DNA of 64,000 nt from NCBI GenBank assembly GCA_963744735.1, contig CAVUVH010000019.1, forward strand, positions 186,001 to 250,000, in the 5' to 3' direction. Numbering within the stretch: the first letter of the stretch is position 1; each line of letters begins with the position of its first letter. Both the position numbers and the translations under genes were made by a program. Positions 1 to 9,369 of this stretch are shown in pieces. This DNA is from RPQJ01 sp963744735 (lineage in GTDB: Bacteria > Pseudomonadota > Gammaproteobacteria > Steroidobacterales > Steroidobacteraceae). The notes beneath the pieces were generated by a model that did no database searches, was not told the DNA's origin, and saw only the letters and a list, made by a program, of their open reading frames with translations.

Positions 1-509
1 GCACGCTGATCACGCCGAACAGCGCGTACGACAAATACGCCAAGGGTGACGCGAAGGCACTCACGGCGCAGCAGGTCCGCGGCCTCGAGACCTTTGCCAG
101 CATCGGATGCACCAGTTGCCACCAGGGCCCGACATTCAGCGGGCCGCCGCTGCCGGTCGGCACGGGCTTCTTCATGAAGTTCCCGACCTTCCCGGACAGC
201 CCGTTCGTCGCAAAGTACGATTTCCTGAGCGACATCGGCCGCGCGAGCGCGACCAAGGACGACGCGGACAAGAACGTCTGGCGGGTCCCCGGCCTGCGCA
301 ACCTGGTGTACACGGCCCCGTACTTCCACAACGGCCTGGTCCACACGATCGACGAGGCCGTCCGCATCATGGCGAGCACGCAGTTGAACCAGACCGTCAC
401 CGACGCGCAGGTGGCAGACATCGTGTCGTTCCTGGAAGCGCTCACCGGGCCTTTCCCGGCCCAGCAGATGCCGCGCCTGCCGCCTACGCCGGGAGACCTG
501 ATCGACTAG
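1..509 (+). CDS. Di-heme cytochrome c peroxidase / MauG-family protein, C-terminal part
   Basis: The reading frame is open from the window edge (first complete codon at base 3), so the 5' part is missing. It encodes a c-type heme site CTSCH (bases 108-122), then a stretch ending in APYFHNG and a following helix, which is the C-terminal heme-domain signature of bacterial di-heme peroxidases (CcpA/MauG). These periplasmic proteins reduce hydrogen peroxide with electrons from small cytochromes, or oxidise protein side chains. The second (N-terminal) heme site must lie upstream of the window. The stop is TAG at 507-509. Family assignment is firm; peroxidase versus MauG-like activity cannot be decided from this fragment. 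Confidence 0.85.
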   Translation, partial: TLITPNSAYDKYAKGDAKALTAQQVRGLETFASIGCTSCHQGPTFSGPPLPVGTGFFMKFPTFPDSPFVAKYDFLSDIGRASATKDDADKNVWRVPGLRNLVYTAPYFHNGLVHTIDEAVRIMASTQLNQTVTDAQVADIVSFLEALTGPFPAQQMPRLPPTPGDLID

Positions 510-808
510 GGCTGTTTGATAGCGACTCGATCGCGGGCGGCCAGGCGGTTGACAAGCCAAGCCCTTGTACAACGCTTGGCCTGCCCCGGTTTACTGAATC
601 AATCGTCGCGAGTGAGCCGGGGAATGACACGGCATTGCCGACGTCTGCTATAGACAGTAGCGGACGTTGGCGTAGGCACACTTTCGGCCAGGAGCGGCCT
701 CTCGCAACGGCATCATTCGCCGGAACGGACGGATGAAACTACCGACCGTGCCCGTGGCGTCTGCCGAGTAGTCTCGAACAGTATCCAGCCCAACTCGCAG
801 GCCGCGGC
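510..808. other. Intergenic region without recognisable gene
   Basis: About 300 bases between the peroxidase fragment and the DUF1254 gene. The base composition is a little lower in GC than the coding DNA around it. I see no convincing protein, RNA or strong hairpin here; it presumably holds the promoter of the downstream gene. Confidence 0.5.
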
Positions 809-1858
809 GTGACCAAACCAGTTCCGACGAGCCTCTTCGGGACCGCTCTTGGCGCAGTCGCGGGTTTGCTATGTGCGGCGACCATCGCGTTCGGACAGGC
901 TGGTCCGGCGCGAGCGGCCGAGACGGTGACGGTCGACAACTTCGTCCGCGCCGAGACCGACGCCACGATGGGGCGCTATGTCGCACAAGGGGCCTTCGGC
1001 AAGTTCCTGCACGTTCGCGGCATGACGCCGATCGACAAGCAGGATGTCATCCGCATGAATCGCGACACGCTGTATTCGTTCGGCGTGTTCGACCTGACGA
1101 CGCCCGTAACAATCGTCAAGCCAGACCCGGGCAAGCGGTTCCAGTCGATGATGATGATCAGCGAGGATCACTCGATCCTGCCGGTCGAGCATGGCGCGGG
1201 CGAGTTCACGCTGACCCGGCAGCAGGTCGGTACGCGTTACGTCTTGGTGCTGTTCCGCACCTTCGCCGACCCGAACGATCCTGCCGACATGCAGGCGGCG
1301 CACATGCTGCAGGACCGCATCCAGGTCCGGCAAGTTGACCCAGGCAAGTTCGAGGTGCCGGACTGGGAACCGGCATCCCTTGGAACGGTTCGTGACGCAC
1401 TCAACGTCCTGGCATCAACCAAGACGGACATGACGGTGATGTTTGGCGAGAAGTCGAAGCTCAACCCGATCGACCACTTGCTCGGTGCGGCCTCCGGCTG
1501 GGGCGGCAATCCGAAGGAGGCAGCCGTCTATCAGAGCGGCATGCCGAAGCTCAACGATGGCAAGACGCCGTACGTCCTTACAGTGCGTGACGTTCCGGTG
1601 GACGGCTTCTGGTCGGTCACCGTCTACAACGCCAAGGGCTACATGGAGCCGAATTCGCAGAACGCCTATTCGGTCAACAACGTCACGGCCGGGCGCAATG
1701 CGGATGGCAGCGTCACGATCCACTTCGGCGGCGATCCGGGCGGGCCGAACTACCTGCCGATCGTCCCGGGCTGGAGCTATGTCGCGCGGATGTACCAGCC
1801 GCGAAAGGCAGTCGTCGACGGGACGTGGAAGTTTCCGGAGGCGCAGCCCGCAAAGTGA
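809..1858 (+). CDS. Secreted DUF1254/DUF1214-domain protein
   Basis: A 349-residue protein with an N-terminal signal peptide (about residues 1-36, ending in an ARAA-type cleavage site). The N-terminal part matches the DUF1254 pattern (IRMNRDTLYSFGVFDL) and the C-terminal part the DUF1214 pattern (DGFWSVTVYNAKGYM, PNYLPIVPGWSYVARMYQPR). Proteins of this architecture are secreted and common in environmental bacteria, but their substrate is not established. The start is GTG at 809, chosen because it gives a full signal peptide; no better in-frame start lies nearby. It is followed 110 bases later by a second secreted protein in the same direction, so the two may be co-transcribed. Function unknown beyond family membership. 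Confidence 0.85.
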   Translation: MTKPVPTSLFGTALGAVAGLLCAATIAFGQAGPARAAETVTVDNFVRAETDATMGRYVAQGAFGKFLHVRGMTPIDKQDVIRMNRDTLYSFGVFDLTTPVTIVKPDPGKRFQSMMMISEDHSILPVEHGAGEFTLTRQQVGTRYVLVLFRTFADPNDPADMQAAHMLQDRIQVRQVDPGKFEVPDWEPASLGTVRDALNVLASTKTDMTVMFGEKSKLNPIDHLLGAASGWGGNPKEAAVYQSGMPKLNDGKTPYVLTVRDVPVDGFWSVTVYNAKGYMEPNSQNAYSVNNVTAGRNADGSVTIHFGGDPGGPNYLPIVPGWSYVARMYQPRKAVVDGTWKFPEAQPAK

Positions 1859-1967
1859 AGGCGAAGCTCGTGTGCCGGGCCGAAGGCCCAGGGCTACGAC
1901 CGCGCGCATTGAATGGAAGAGTGTCGTTGAACACCGCCATCGAGCGGAAACCAGAGTGAGTAATCCA

Positions 1968-2779
1968 ATGACGATCATGAAGACAATGAAAGCTGCGGTG
2001 CTGATGGCCAGCGCTGTGCTGTTGGCGGCACCCGCGCTGCTGGCCTCCGCCGGGGAGGCCGCCGCTACGGGACCTGCAGTCCTGCACGACGGGGACAAAG
2101 CCAAGATCATGCGGTTCGATAACATGCACCAGGTACGGTTCATTGAGCTGTTCTTCGCCGTTCGGGATCCGAAGACGGGGAAGCTGGTCGCGCCCTGCTT
2201 TAATACCATGTACTCGACCAAGGCCATGCCTGCGTCAAAGGACACTTCTCCGCAGGCATTGGTCGAAGGCCTCGACCTGGAGAAGATGGCGAAGGAATAC
2301 GGTGTCGCCAAGGTGATGCTGAACGGCCCCAAGATCTGGATGCCGGACTGGGTTGAAGTCGCTGTAGGCAATGAAAGGGACTTCAACGGGATGCGCGCCG
2401 GCTGGGTAGCCCAGCTCAACCTGCCCGAATCTGGCGATATCGAGGGAGCGCCCTACGAGCCTATGCAGATCGCGCGGACCAGCAAGTGGGGATGGACCAA
2501 GGGCACAAAGGTGGCGCTCTTGGACGATGCAGACAGGCAACACCTGGATCCTGAAGGGATTCCAGCTGGGGCTGCAGTCCGAAACAGACCTGGGAGGAAT
2601 TCCTCGCCAAGGGGGCAGCCAACTACAAGAAGCTTCCCGCAGGCTGGAAGCTCCGGGTCATGACGCTGGACCAGGATGTGATTGAAATTCCGGATAACAA
2701 CCTCGCCACGATCATGACGGACGAGCTTTTTCACGTGTGGGACAAGACTGGGCCGGGCATGACCAACTACAGACCGTAG
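1968..2779 (+). CDS. Secreted protein of unknown function (two frame breaks)
   Basis: ATG at 1968 starts a protein with a clear signal peptide (MTIMKTMKAAVLMASAVLLA, cleavage near the following alanines). Read as one chain it is about 269 residues and ends NYRP at TAG 2777-2779. The frame changes at 2531/2532 and again near 2584; on both sides the peptide is coherent (..TGNTWILKGFQLGLQSE.. then ..TWEEFLAKGAANYKKLP..). At the first break the extra base makes GC[A][G], two alanine codons superposed. I recognise no domain. Its position after the DUF1254 gene suggests a shared periplasmic role, but that is only context. Confidence 0.6.
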
Positions 2780-2923
2780 GCATTCGGCTGCAAGTCAGCG
2801 GGCCTCCATTCAGCGTGGCCCGATCTGTGCCGGTTGGGCCTGCAACGGCCCTTTCTTGTGGCGGAGACAGTCTGCTCCGGGTCCTTTCTCGCCCGGTGAG
2901 CGTCCGCTTTCGGGGGTGACCTC

Positions 2924-4124
2924 AACTGGTCAGCGCAACACTTTACCTTTCCTGACGGAGGTGGAGTGTCATGCGACAACGACCGAAGCGACGATTCTAT
3001 ACGGCGGCTGAGAGCGCCGAGATTTGGGATCGATGGCGGCGAGGTGAAGGGCTTTGGACGATCGCCAGGGCCTTTGGCAAGAGTTCCTCTTCGATCTATT
3101 GCTCACATCAGCCCGAGCGGCGGGATCAAGCCGCCGCTGCGACGTCGCTCGCGGCTGGCGCTGACGATGGCTGAGCGCGAGGAGATCTCCGCGGCTTGGT
3201 GCAGGGCCGTTCGGTGCGCCAGATAGCCTGCGGGCTGGGCCGCGCACCCTCGACGATCAGTCGCGAGGTCACTCGCAACGGCGGTCCGGGCACGTACCGA
3301 GCGGAGGCCTCGGATCGGCAGGCCTGGCGTCGAGCGCTGCGCCCCAAGCCGTGTAAGCTCGTCACGCACCCGCACCTGCGGCGCATCGTGGACGCGCAGC
3401 TGCGGCACAACTGGTCGCCGGAGCAGATCGCCGGGTGGCTGAAGAGTACACACCCAGAGAATGAGGCGTGGCGGGTGTCTCACGAGACGATCTATCGCAG
3501 TCTGTACGTGCAGACTCGCGGCGCGCTGAAGAAGGAGCTGATGGAGCATCTGCGGTTGCGTCGCCCGATCCGCCGCTCACGGCACGCCACGGCGAAGGCA
3601 GATAAGCGAGGACGCATCCCCAACGCCGTCTCCATCAGCGAGCGGCCGGCCAGCGTTGAGGATCGAGCGGTGCCCGGCCACTGGGAAGGCGATCTGCTGT
3701 GCGGCTCGAAGAACAGCTACATCGTCACGCTGGTCGAGCGTCACACGCGTTATGTGATGCTCGCCAAGATCCCGAGCAGGGACACGCAGACCGTGGTCAA
3801 CGCACTGATCAGGCAGGCAGGAAGCTGCCTGATGATCTGTACAAGTCGCTGACCTGGGATCGCGGAAACGAACTGGCGGACCACAAGCGCTTCACGATGG
3901 AAACGGACATCGAGGTCTACTTCTGCGATCCGCAGAGTCCCGTGGCAGCGCGGATCAAACGAAAACACCAACCGGCTGCTGCGCCAGTACTTCCCCAAGG
4001 AACGGACCTTCGTGCACACGCAGGCGCGGTGAACTACGTGGCGAGAGAACTCAACGAGCGGCCCGAGAGACGCTAGGATTCAAACGCCAAAGAGAATTTC
4101 AAGCTTGTGTTGCGTCGACCACTT
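2924..4124 (+). mobile_element. IS30-family insertion sequence, degenerate
   Basis: A 1.2-kb element bounded by imperfect terminal inverted repeats: bases 2924-2941 read on the minus strand give GTGTTGCGCTGACCAGTT, and 4107-4124 read GTGTTGCGTCGACCACTT (15 of 18 identical). It encloses one IS30-type transposase gene. I could not identify a target-site duplication with confidence. The transposase frame is broken several times in both directions, so the copy is probably inactive, or it is a collapsed consensus of several copies. Confidence 0.75.
2971..4076 (+). pseudogene. IS30-family transposase, frame-broken
   Basis: The N-terminal part (from ATG 2971) has the IS30 helix-turn-helix region. 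After frame changes around 3100 and 3190 the chain continues with VQGRSVRQIA..APSTISREV, a second HTH typical of IS30, and then the DDE catalytic region (GHWEGDLLCGSKNSYIVTLVERHTRY; SLTWDRGNELADHKRF; YFCDPQSP). Further breaks occur near 3815, 3950, 4000 and 4070, both +1 and -1. The conserved end LNERPRETLGF can be rebuilt only by changing frame. The family is certain; the gene as written cannot make a full transposase. Confidence 0.85.
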
Positions 4125-4171
4125 GGCGATTTTCGGCTCGGCTGAAAACTCGCCCAGGCGCGGCGGGTCAA

Positions 4172-4245
4172 GCGGGTGATCCGGTGTTCCGGCCGGAACG
4201 CGTGTCTGCCTTTCCGCGGTCCGGCCGGAACACCGGATCGCCCGC
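4172..4245. repeat. 26-bp inverted repeat with 22-base loop
   Basis: Bases 4172-4197 and 4220-4245 are reverse complements with a single mismatch, around a 22-base loop. Each arm itself contains the palindrome TTCCGGCCGGAA. The hairpin lies between the right end of the IS30 copy and the 3' end of the minus-strand pyrK-like gene. It could terminate the pyrimidine operon, although there is no T tract, or be a small palindromic mobile unit. Confidence 0.7.
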
Positions 4246-4304
4246 AGCCCACCAGCGGCTCACGTCATTGAATCCCAGCGGGCCCGGCAAACCTGGCTAC
4301 GGCG

Positions 4305-5261
4305 TCACGCCGCCGGCGGATACACCGCGTTCGCGTCGAACACCGGTCCGTCGACGCAGACCCGCTTCATCGCCAGCGAACCGTCCGCCTGCACGACCGG
4401 CACCGCGCAACCGGCGCAACCGCCGACCGCGCAGGCCATGAACTCCTCCAGCGATACCTGGCACGGCACGCCGAACCGGCGCGCGACGCGCGCGGTGGCC
4501 TGCAGCATCGGCGTCGGCCCGCAGGCAAACATCTCGACTTCGGCCAGTGCCTGCGCATCCAGTGATCCCAGCCACTGCGCGGCGAGGTCCGTCACATAGC
4601 CGTGAAAGCAGCCCGGGAAGCCGCCGAAGCTCGCGAGCCGGCTGGCGATGCCCCAGTCGTCGAGCAGCGGCATGCAGGCGATCGCCTCGCCTGGCAGGCC
4701 GGGCACGAGGATCGTCGACGGCCGCGCGCGGAACGGAAACTCGATCTCCGATCCCATCAGCACCAGCGGTTGCCACGCAGCCTCGTTGCGGCGCGCCTTG
4801 AGTGATTCGGCGAGGAACACCATCGGTGGAATGCCGACGCCGCCGCCCACCAGCAGCGTGCGCGGCCGCTCCGGGTGCGCGACGAAGCCCTGGCCGATCG
4901 GGCCCAGCACGCTGATCGTCGCGCCGATCGGCTGCTGCGACAGGGCCGCGAGCCCGGGGCCGACGACCTTGTAGAGGATCTCGATCCAGCCGGCCCGCGC
5001 ATCGACGCGCATCAACGACAGCGGCCGGCGCATGGGCCGCTCCGGGTCGCAGGTCAGGTGCGCAAAACTGCCGGGCGTGGCCGCCGCCGCGCACTTCGGC
5101 GCCTGGATGCGGATCACGTACTGGCCGCCCGCGTACTCCTGCTGCGACAACAGCGTGCCGTCCTCGACAAAGATCGAGTCGCGATGCGTGCGGCTGGCCG
5201 CGGGCAGGCCACGGCTGCGGCCGGGAGCGTCGATGGTGCAGGGCGATGCTGCTGTACTCAC
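4305..5261 (-). CDS. Dihydroorotate dehydrogenase electron-transfer subunit (PyrK-like flavoprotein)
   Basis: A 318-residue ferredoxin-reductase-like protein. The FAD-binding barrel comes first (RPLSLMRVD), then the NAD(P)-binding domain (LLVGGGVGIPPMVFLAESL, near residue 160; CGPTPML near 265), and last a C-terminal cysteine cluster (C-x4-C-x2-C, then a cysteine in MKRVCVDG) that binds a [2Fe-2S] centre as in PyrK. The protein passes electrons between dihydroorotate dehydrogenase and NAD or another acceptor in pyrimidine synthesis. I chose the GTG at 5261 because it starts 4 bases after the pyrB stop, fitting a tight operon. The partner dehydrogenase is not in this window. A sulfide-dehydrogenase-like role is the main alternative. 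Confidence 0.8.
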   Translation of the reverse strand: MSTAASPCTIDAPGRSRGLPAASRTHRDSIFVEDGTLLSQQEYAGGQYVIRIQAPKCAAAATPGSFAHLTCDPERPMRRPLSLMRVDARAGWIEILYKVVGPGLAALSQQPIGATISVLGPIGQGFVAHPERPRTLLVGGGVGIPPMVFLAESLKARRNEAAWQPLVLMGSEIEFPFRARPSTILVPGLPGEAIACMPLLDDWGIASRLASFGGFPGCFHGYVTDLAAQWLGSLDAQALAEVEMFACGPTPMLQATARVARRFGVPCQVSLEEFMACAVGGCAGCAVPVVQADGSLAMKRVCVDGPVFDANAVYPPAA

Positions 5262-5265
5262 GGGC

Positions 5266-6267
5266 TCAGACCTCGCGCCGTCCGGCCTGGACGTTGCGTA
5301 CCTGCACGTTGCGCACGATGGTGGCGAGCACCGCCATGCGCACCGCCACGCCATTGCGCACCTGCTGCTGCACGGCCGATTGCGGGCCGTCGGCGATGGC
5401 GTCGGTGATCTCGACACCGCGGTTCATCGGGCCCGGGTGCAGCACGATCGCGCCCGGACTGGCGTGGCGGATGCTGTGCTCGGTGATGCCCCATTCCTTG
5501 AGGAACGCATCGACGTCCGGCACCTGCGACTGCGACATGCGCTCTTTCTGGATCCGCAGCGCCATGATCACGTCCGCGCCGCGGATGCCGTCGGCCAGCT
5601 GGTCGCAGCGCTTCGCGCCCGGGAACTCATCGATCTCCGGCGCCAGGTGCGCGGGCGAGACGAAACGCAGCTCGCCCACGCCCAGTGTCTGCAGCGCGGT
5701 GCCGGTCGAGCGCGCGACGCGCGAGTGGCTCACGTCGCCGACGATGGCCACGCAGAGGTTCTTCACGTCGCCCTTGCGCTGGCGGATGGTCAGCACGTCG
5801 AGCAGTCCCTGCGTCGGGTGCGACACGTGCGCCTCGCCCGCGTTCAGCACGCTGACGTGCGGCTGCACGTGGGCGGCGACGAAGGCGGGCAGGCCGGGTT
5901 CGGAATCGCGCATCACGAACACGTCCACCATCATCGCCTGCAGCGTGTAGAGCGTGTCGAGCACCGTCTCGCCCTTGACCCGCGAGGACGAGTGCAGGTC
6001 GAGATTGACGACGTCGGCGCCGAGGCGCGTCGCCGCCAGTTCGAACGAGACGCGCGTGCGCGTGCTCGGCTCGAAGAACAGGTTGGCCACGGTGCGGCCG
6101 AGCAGCGCGCCGTCGCGGGCGGGCAGGTCGCCCGGCTCGCGCACGTAGAACTGCGCGAGGTCGAGCAGGTGCACGATCTCGTCGCGGCTCAGGCCTTCGA
6201 GCGTGAGCAGGTGGCGCAGGCGGCCGGCGGGGTCGCGCTGCAGGTCTCGGCCGGTGTCGGTCTTCAA
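5266..6267 (-). CDS. pyrB: Aspartate carbamoyltransferase catalytic subunit
   Basis: A 333-residue PyrB that condenses carbamoyl phosphate with aspartate, the first committed step of pyrimidine synthesis in the cytoplasm. The carbamoyl-phosphate motif FEPSTRTR is at about residues 65-72. HPTQGLLD, the DVSHSRVARS loop and the HPGPMNRGVEI segment of the active site are all present. The start is TTG at 6267, overlapping the ruvX stop by TTGA, so translation is probably coupled. No regulatory-chain gene pyrI is next to it; the PyrK-like gene follows. Confidence 0.95.
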   Translation of the reverse strand: MKTDTGRDLQRDPAGRLRHLLTLEGLSRDEIVHLLDLAQFYVREPGDLPARDGALLGRTVANLFFEPSTRTRVSFELAATRLGADVVNLDLHSSSRVKGETVLDTLYTLQAMMVDVFVMRDSEPGLPAFVAAHVQPHVSVLNAGEAHVSHPTQGLLDVLTIRQRKGDVKNLCVAIVGDVSHSRVARSTGTALQTLGVGELRFVSPAHLAPEIDEFPGAKRCDQLADGIRGADVIMALRIQKERMSQSQVPDVDAFLKEWGITEHSIRHASPGAIVLHPGPMNRGVEITDAIADGPQSAVQQQVRNGVAVRMAVLATIVRNVQVRNVQAGRREV

Positions 6268-6680
6268 GGCTTGCCCATCCAGGTCAGCAGGATCAGTCGC
6301 GCGGCGTTCGCATCGATGTCCCCGGGACGGATGCGGCGCGCGCGCGTGCCGGAGCGGCGCTCGTCGCGCAACTCGTCGTAAGCGGCATTCGACGTCAGTC
6401 GCTCGTCCACGTATTCGACCGGCAGGCGGCTGCGTCGCGCGAGCGTCTCGCCGAAGGCGCGGCAGGCGGCCGTCGTGGTGGTGTCCGAGCCGTCCATATT
6501 ATAGGGGAGCCCCACCAGCAGCCGGGCTGGCGCCCATTGGGCAATGCACGTATCGACGGCGGCCCAATCCGGCGTTCCGGCGTGGGAGGCCACGGTGCCC
6601 GCCGCCGTGGCCGAGCGGGTCAGGGTCTGGCCGACCGCCACGCCGATGCGCCGCGAGCCGAAGTCGAACGCGAGCACCAC
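6264..6680 (-). CDS. ruvX: Holliday junction resolvase-like / pre-16S rRNA nuclease RuvX (YqgF)
   Basis: About 138 residues of RNase H fold. The N-terminal LAFDFGSRRIGVAVG holds the first catalytic aspartate; GLPYNMDGS and YVDERLTS are the other conserved blocks. In E. coli the protein matures the 5' end of 16S rRNA. The start is uncertain. No ATG lies near the algH stop (6740), and the GTG at 6680 gives the usual RuvX N-terminus, though a GTG at 6809 far inside algH is also in frame. The gene overlaps pyrB by 4 bases. Confidence 0.85.
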   Translation of the reverse strand: MVLAFDFGSRRIGVAVGQTLTRSATAAGTVASHAGTPDWAAVDTCIAQWAPARLLVGLPYNMDGSDTTTTAACRAFGETLARRSRLPVEYVDERLTSNAAYDELRDERRSGTRARRIRPGDIDANAARLILLTWMGKP

Positions 6681-6739
6681 CTCGCCGCCGGCCGGGCGGC
6701 CCGCGGCGGGTACTGCATCCGGTGGCGCGGCGTCGTGGT

Positions 6740-7297
6740 TCAGGCGTGGCCCGCGTCGCTGCTGAGCGATATCAGGTCGATCCCGAGCAGCCGGGCGGCC
6801 GCCTGCCACCGTTCCTCGACCGGCGTGGCGAACAGCAGGCGGTCGTTGGCATCCACGGTCAGCCAGGCGTTGCGCGCCATTTCGGCCTCGAGCTGGCCGG
6901 CGTCCCAGCCGGCGTAGCCCAGCGCGATCACCGCGCTGGCCGGGCCCTCGCCTGCCGCCAGCGCGTCGAGGATGTCGCGCGAGGTGGTCAGGTGCATGCG
7001 CTCGGAGAATGGCAGCGACGATTCCCAGGCGCCGGCGGGTGAATGCAGCACGAAGCCGCGTTCGGTCTGCACCGGTCCGCCCTGCAGCACTGGCTGGTCC
7101 TTGACCCGGGAGCGGGTCGCATCGAGCCCGAGCTGGTCGAACACCTCGCCGAACGTGAGCGGCAGGGTGCGGTTGATGATGATTCCGAGCGCGCCGCGCT
7201 CGCTGTGCTCGCAGACGAGGGTCACCGTCTGGGCAAAATTGGGGTCGTCCATGGCCGGCATGGCGATCAGGAACTGGTTGGTCAGGTAGTCGGCCAC
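6740..7297 (-). CDS. algH: YqgE/AlgH family protein
   Basis: A 185-residue UPF0301 protein with the family start NQFLIAMPAMDDPNFAQTV and the block ALGIIINRTLPLTFGEVFDQL. GTG at 7297 was chosen because it yields the standard short N-terminus before NQFLIAMPAM; a longer reading upstream is low-complexity arginine. AlgH was linked to alginate regulation in Pseudomonas, but its molecular role is unknown. The order gshB-tonB-algH-ruvX-pyrB is the usual gammaproteobacterial arrangement. Confidence 0.9.
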   Translation of the reverse strand: MADYLTNQFLIAMPAMDDPNFAQTVTLVCEHSERGALGIIINRTLPLTFGEVFDQLGLDATRSRVKDQPVLQGGPVQTERGFVLHSPAGAWESSLPFSERMHLTTSRDILDALAAGEGPASAVIALGYAGWDAGQLEAEMARNAWLTVDANDRLLFATPVEERWQAAARLLGIDLISLSSDAGHA

Positions 7298-7314
7298 GGC
7301 CAGACAGTATCGCG

Positions 7315-8220
7315 CTACGGATCGGAGGAAAAGACGGCGCCGTCGCCGCCCAGGCGACCGTTCATGAATTGCCACTCGTAGGCGAAACGCAGCACCGGGT
7401 AGCGCTCGCGCAGGGCGTTCGGAAACGGCTCGAACGGCGCGGCCAGCCGCACGATCCCGACCGCCGCGTTGTCCAGTTCGCGATGGCCGCTCGAGCGGCG
7501 GATCACGACCGATTCCAGCGTGCCATTGGCGCGGATCGCGACCTCGACCACGGGATTGCCCGACAGGTCGCGGCGGCGCGCTTCGTGCGGGAAATTGAGC
7601 GTGCCGACGCGCTCGATGCGCCGCTTCCAGCTGTCGAGATACGACGCGATCGCCGACTCCCGCGTGTCGGCCAGCAGCTTGCCGTCGGCCGACCGCTGCC
7701 CCCGCAGCGACAGGTCGCGGTCAGCCACCGCGGCGTTCAGGCCGACCGTGGGCACGGCCGGGCTCGGCAGGGCCTGGAAGACCGGGGGCGCCGGGCGCGG
7801 TTCCACGCCCGTGGCCAGTCGCTCGGCCTCGAGCGCGCGCCGCGCCAGCACCGACACCGCGCCCTCGGGTTCGAACTGGTCGGCCGAGTCCTGTTCGCTG
7901 TCGGCCGGCACCGGCTCGGGGTCCGCCAGCTGCTCCTCGCGCGCCTCGGGCAGCGACGCCCGGCGCGCGTCGTCCGACGTGCCCGTGCCCTGTTGCGTGC
8001 GCTGGGCAATGTAGGCGGCGTCGAGGTTGGCCTGCGGGTCGTCCGGACCCGCGGGCACCAGCAGCACCTCCAGCGTCGGCAGCGGCGGCTCGCTCGAGGG
8101 CGCGCTGAAGCGGATCCCCAGGATCAGCAGGCCGTGCACCAGCGCCGCGATGAAGATCGCGGTGGCGAGCCGGTCGCCATCCGGGTCGCGCCGCCGGCGG
8201 AGGAGCGCGGGGGTGGTCAA
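7315..8220 (-). CDS. tonB: TonB-family energy-transducing protein
   Basis: A 301-residue protein with one N-terminal membrane segment (about residues 18-36, AIFIAALVHGLLILGI), a long acidic and proline-containing periplasmic linker, and a C-terminal TonB domain (YLDSWKRRIERVGTLNFP, GNPVVEVAIRANGTLESVVI, AAPFEPFPNALRE). TonB couples ExbBD proton-motive energy to outer-membrane receptors such as the btuB product in this window. It starts at TTG 8220, overlapping the gshB stop. No exbB or exbD is adjacent. Confidence 0.9.
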   Translation of the reverse strand: MTTPALLRRRRDPDGDRLATAIFIAALVHGLLILGIRFSAPSSEPPLPTLEVLLVPAGPDDPQANLDAAYIAQRTQQGTGTSDDARRASLPEAREEQLADPEPVPADSEQDSADQFEPEGAVSVLARRALEAERLATGVEPRPAPPVFQALPSPAVPTVGLNAAVADRDLSLRGQRSADGKLLADTRESAIASYLDSWKRRIERVGTLNFPHEARRRDLSGNPVVEVAIRANGTLESVVIRRSSGHRELDNAAVGIVRLAAPFEPFPNALRERYPVLRFAYEWQFMNGRLGGDGAVFSSDP

Positions 8221-9194
8221 CCCGGACCACCACGGCTGTCGAGCCGGCGCGCGATCGCATCCAGCAGCAGGCCGGCGATGTCGGTGCCGAACTGCTGGTC
8301 GAGTTCGCGCACGCCGGTCGGGCTGGTGACGTTGATCTCGGTGACGAAGCCGCCGATCACGTCCAGCCCCACGAACAGCATGCCGCGTTCGCGCAGGGCC
8401 GGCCCGATCTCGGCCGCCAGCCAGCGGTCGCGGTCATTGAGCGGCCGGCCGACGCCCTTGGCGCCGGCGGCGAGGTTGCCGCGGTTGTCCGCGTCGGTCG
8501 GGATGCGCGCGAGCGCATAGGGCACGGGTTCGCCGTCCACCAGGATCACCCTCGAGTCGCCGGTCGTCACGATGTCGGGGATGTAGCGTTGCACGATCGC
8601 ATAGCGCGTGCCGTACTCGGTCAGCGTTTCGAAGACCACGTTCGCATTCTTGTCGCCCAGGTCGACGACGAAGATCGAGCGGCCGCCCATGCCGTACAGC
8701 GGCTTGCAGACGGCCCGGCCATGCTCGCGCAGGAAGGCATGCATGTCGGCCATGTCCCGCGTGATCAGCGTGGCCGCGCAGCACTGCGGGAACCAGGCCG
8801 TGTAGACCTTCTCGTTCATGTCGCGCAGGCCCTGCGGCCGGTTGACGACCAGCGCGCCCTGGGCCTCGGCCCGTTCCAGGATGTAGGTCGAGTAGATGTA
8901 CTCGGTGTCGAAGGGCGGGTCCTTGCGCATCAGGATGGCGTCGAACTCGCCCAGCCGGGTCACCACCGGCTCGTCGCGGGTGTACCAGTCGTCCTCGTCC
9001 GCACGGACGGCCAGCGGCCGCGCACGGCCGAGCGCGACGCCGTCGCGCAGCCAGATGTCCCCGAGCTCCAGGTAGTGCAGCTCCCAGCCGCGGCGCTGGG
9101 CGGCCAGCAGCATGGCCAGGGTCGTGTCCTTGCGCGGCTTGATGTCCTCGATCGGATCCATCACGACGGCGATGCGCTGCGGCTTCACGGACAT
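8217..9194 (-). CDS. gshB: Glutathione synthetase
   Basis: A 325-residue ATP-grasp enzyme joining gamma-glutamylcysteine and glycine. Typical GshB segments are seen: the start IAVVMDPIEDIKPRKDTTLAM, LMRKDPPFDTEYIYSTYIL, VNRPQGLRDMNEK, KPLYGMGGRSIF, and the C-terminal FVTEINVTSPTGVRELD with metal/ATP-binding residues. Length equals the family norm. First gene of the minus-strand run gshB-tonB-algH-ruvX-pyrB-pyrK-like; the 175-base gap to pilG is a divergent promoter region. Confidence 0.96.
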   Translation of the reverse strand: MSVKPQRIAVVMDPIEDIKPRKDTTLAMLLAAQRRGWELHYLELGDIWLRDGVALGRARPLAVRADEDDWYTRDEPVVTRLGEFDAILMRKDPPFDTEYIYSTYILERAEAQGALVVNRPQGLRDMNEKVYTAWFPQCCAATLITRDMADMHAFLREHGRAVCKPLYGMGGRSIFVVDLGDKNANVVFETLTEYGTRYAIVQRYIPDIVTTGDSRVILVDGEPVPYALARIPTDADNRGNLAAGAKGVGRPLNDRDRWLAAEIGPALRERGMLFVGLDVIGGFVTEINVTSPTGVRELDQQFGTDIAGLLLDAIARRLDSRGGPG

Positions 9195-9369
9195 GCGGTC
9201 TCCACGCGGGGTGCGGTCCCCCGGAATTCGAGTGTGATGACGGTCATGGTATCGAAAGCCGCCAATGGCAGGGGGGTGGCCAATATGTTAAAACCCCTGC
9301 GCGAGCGACGGCCTCGCTTATAGCGTCGGCTGTGCACGTCCGCTCTACCGTTTTCGAGGGTTCGACCGT

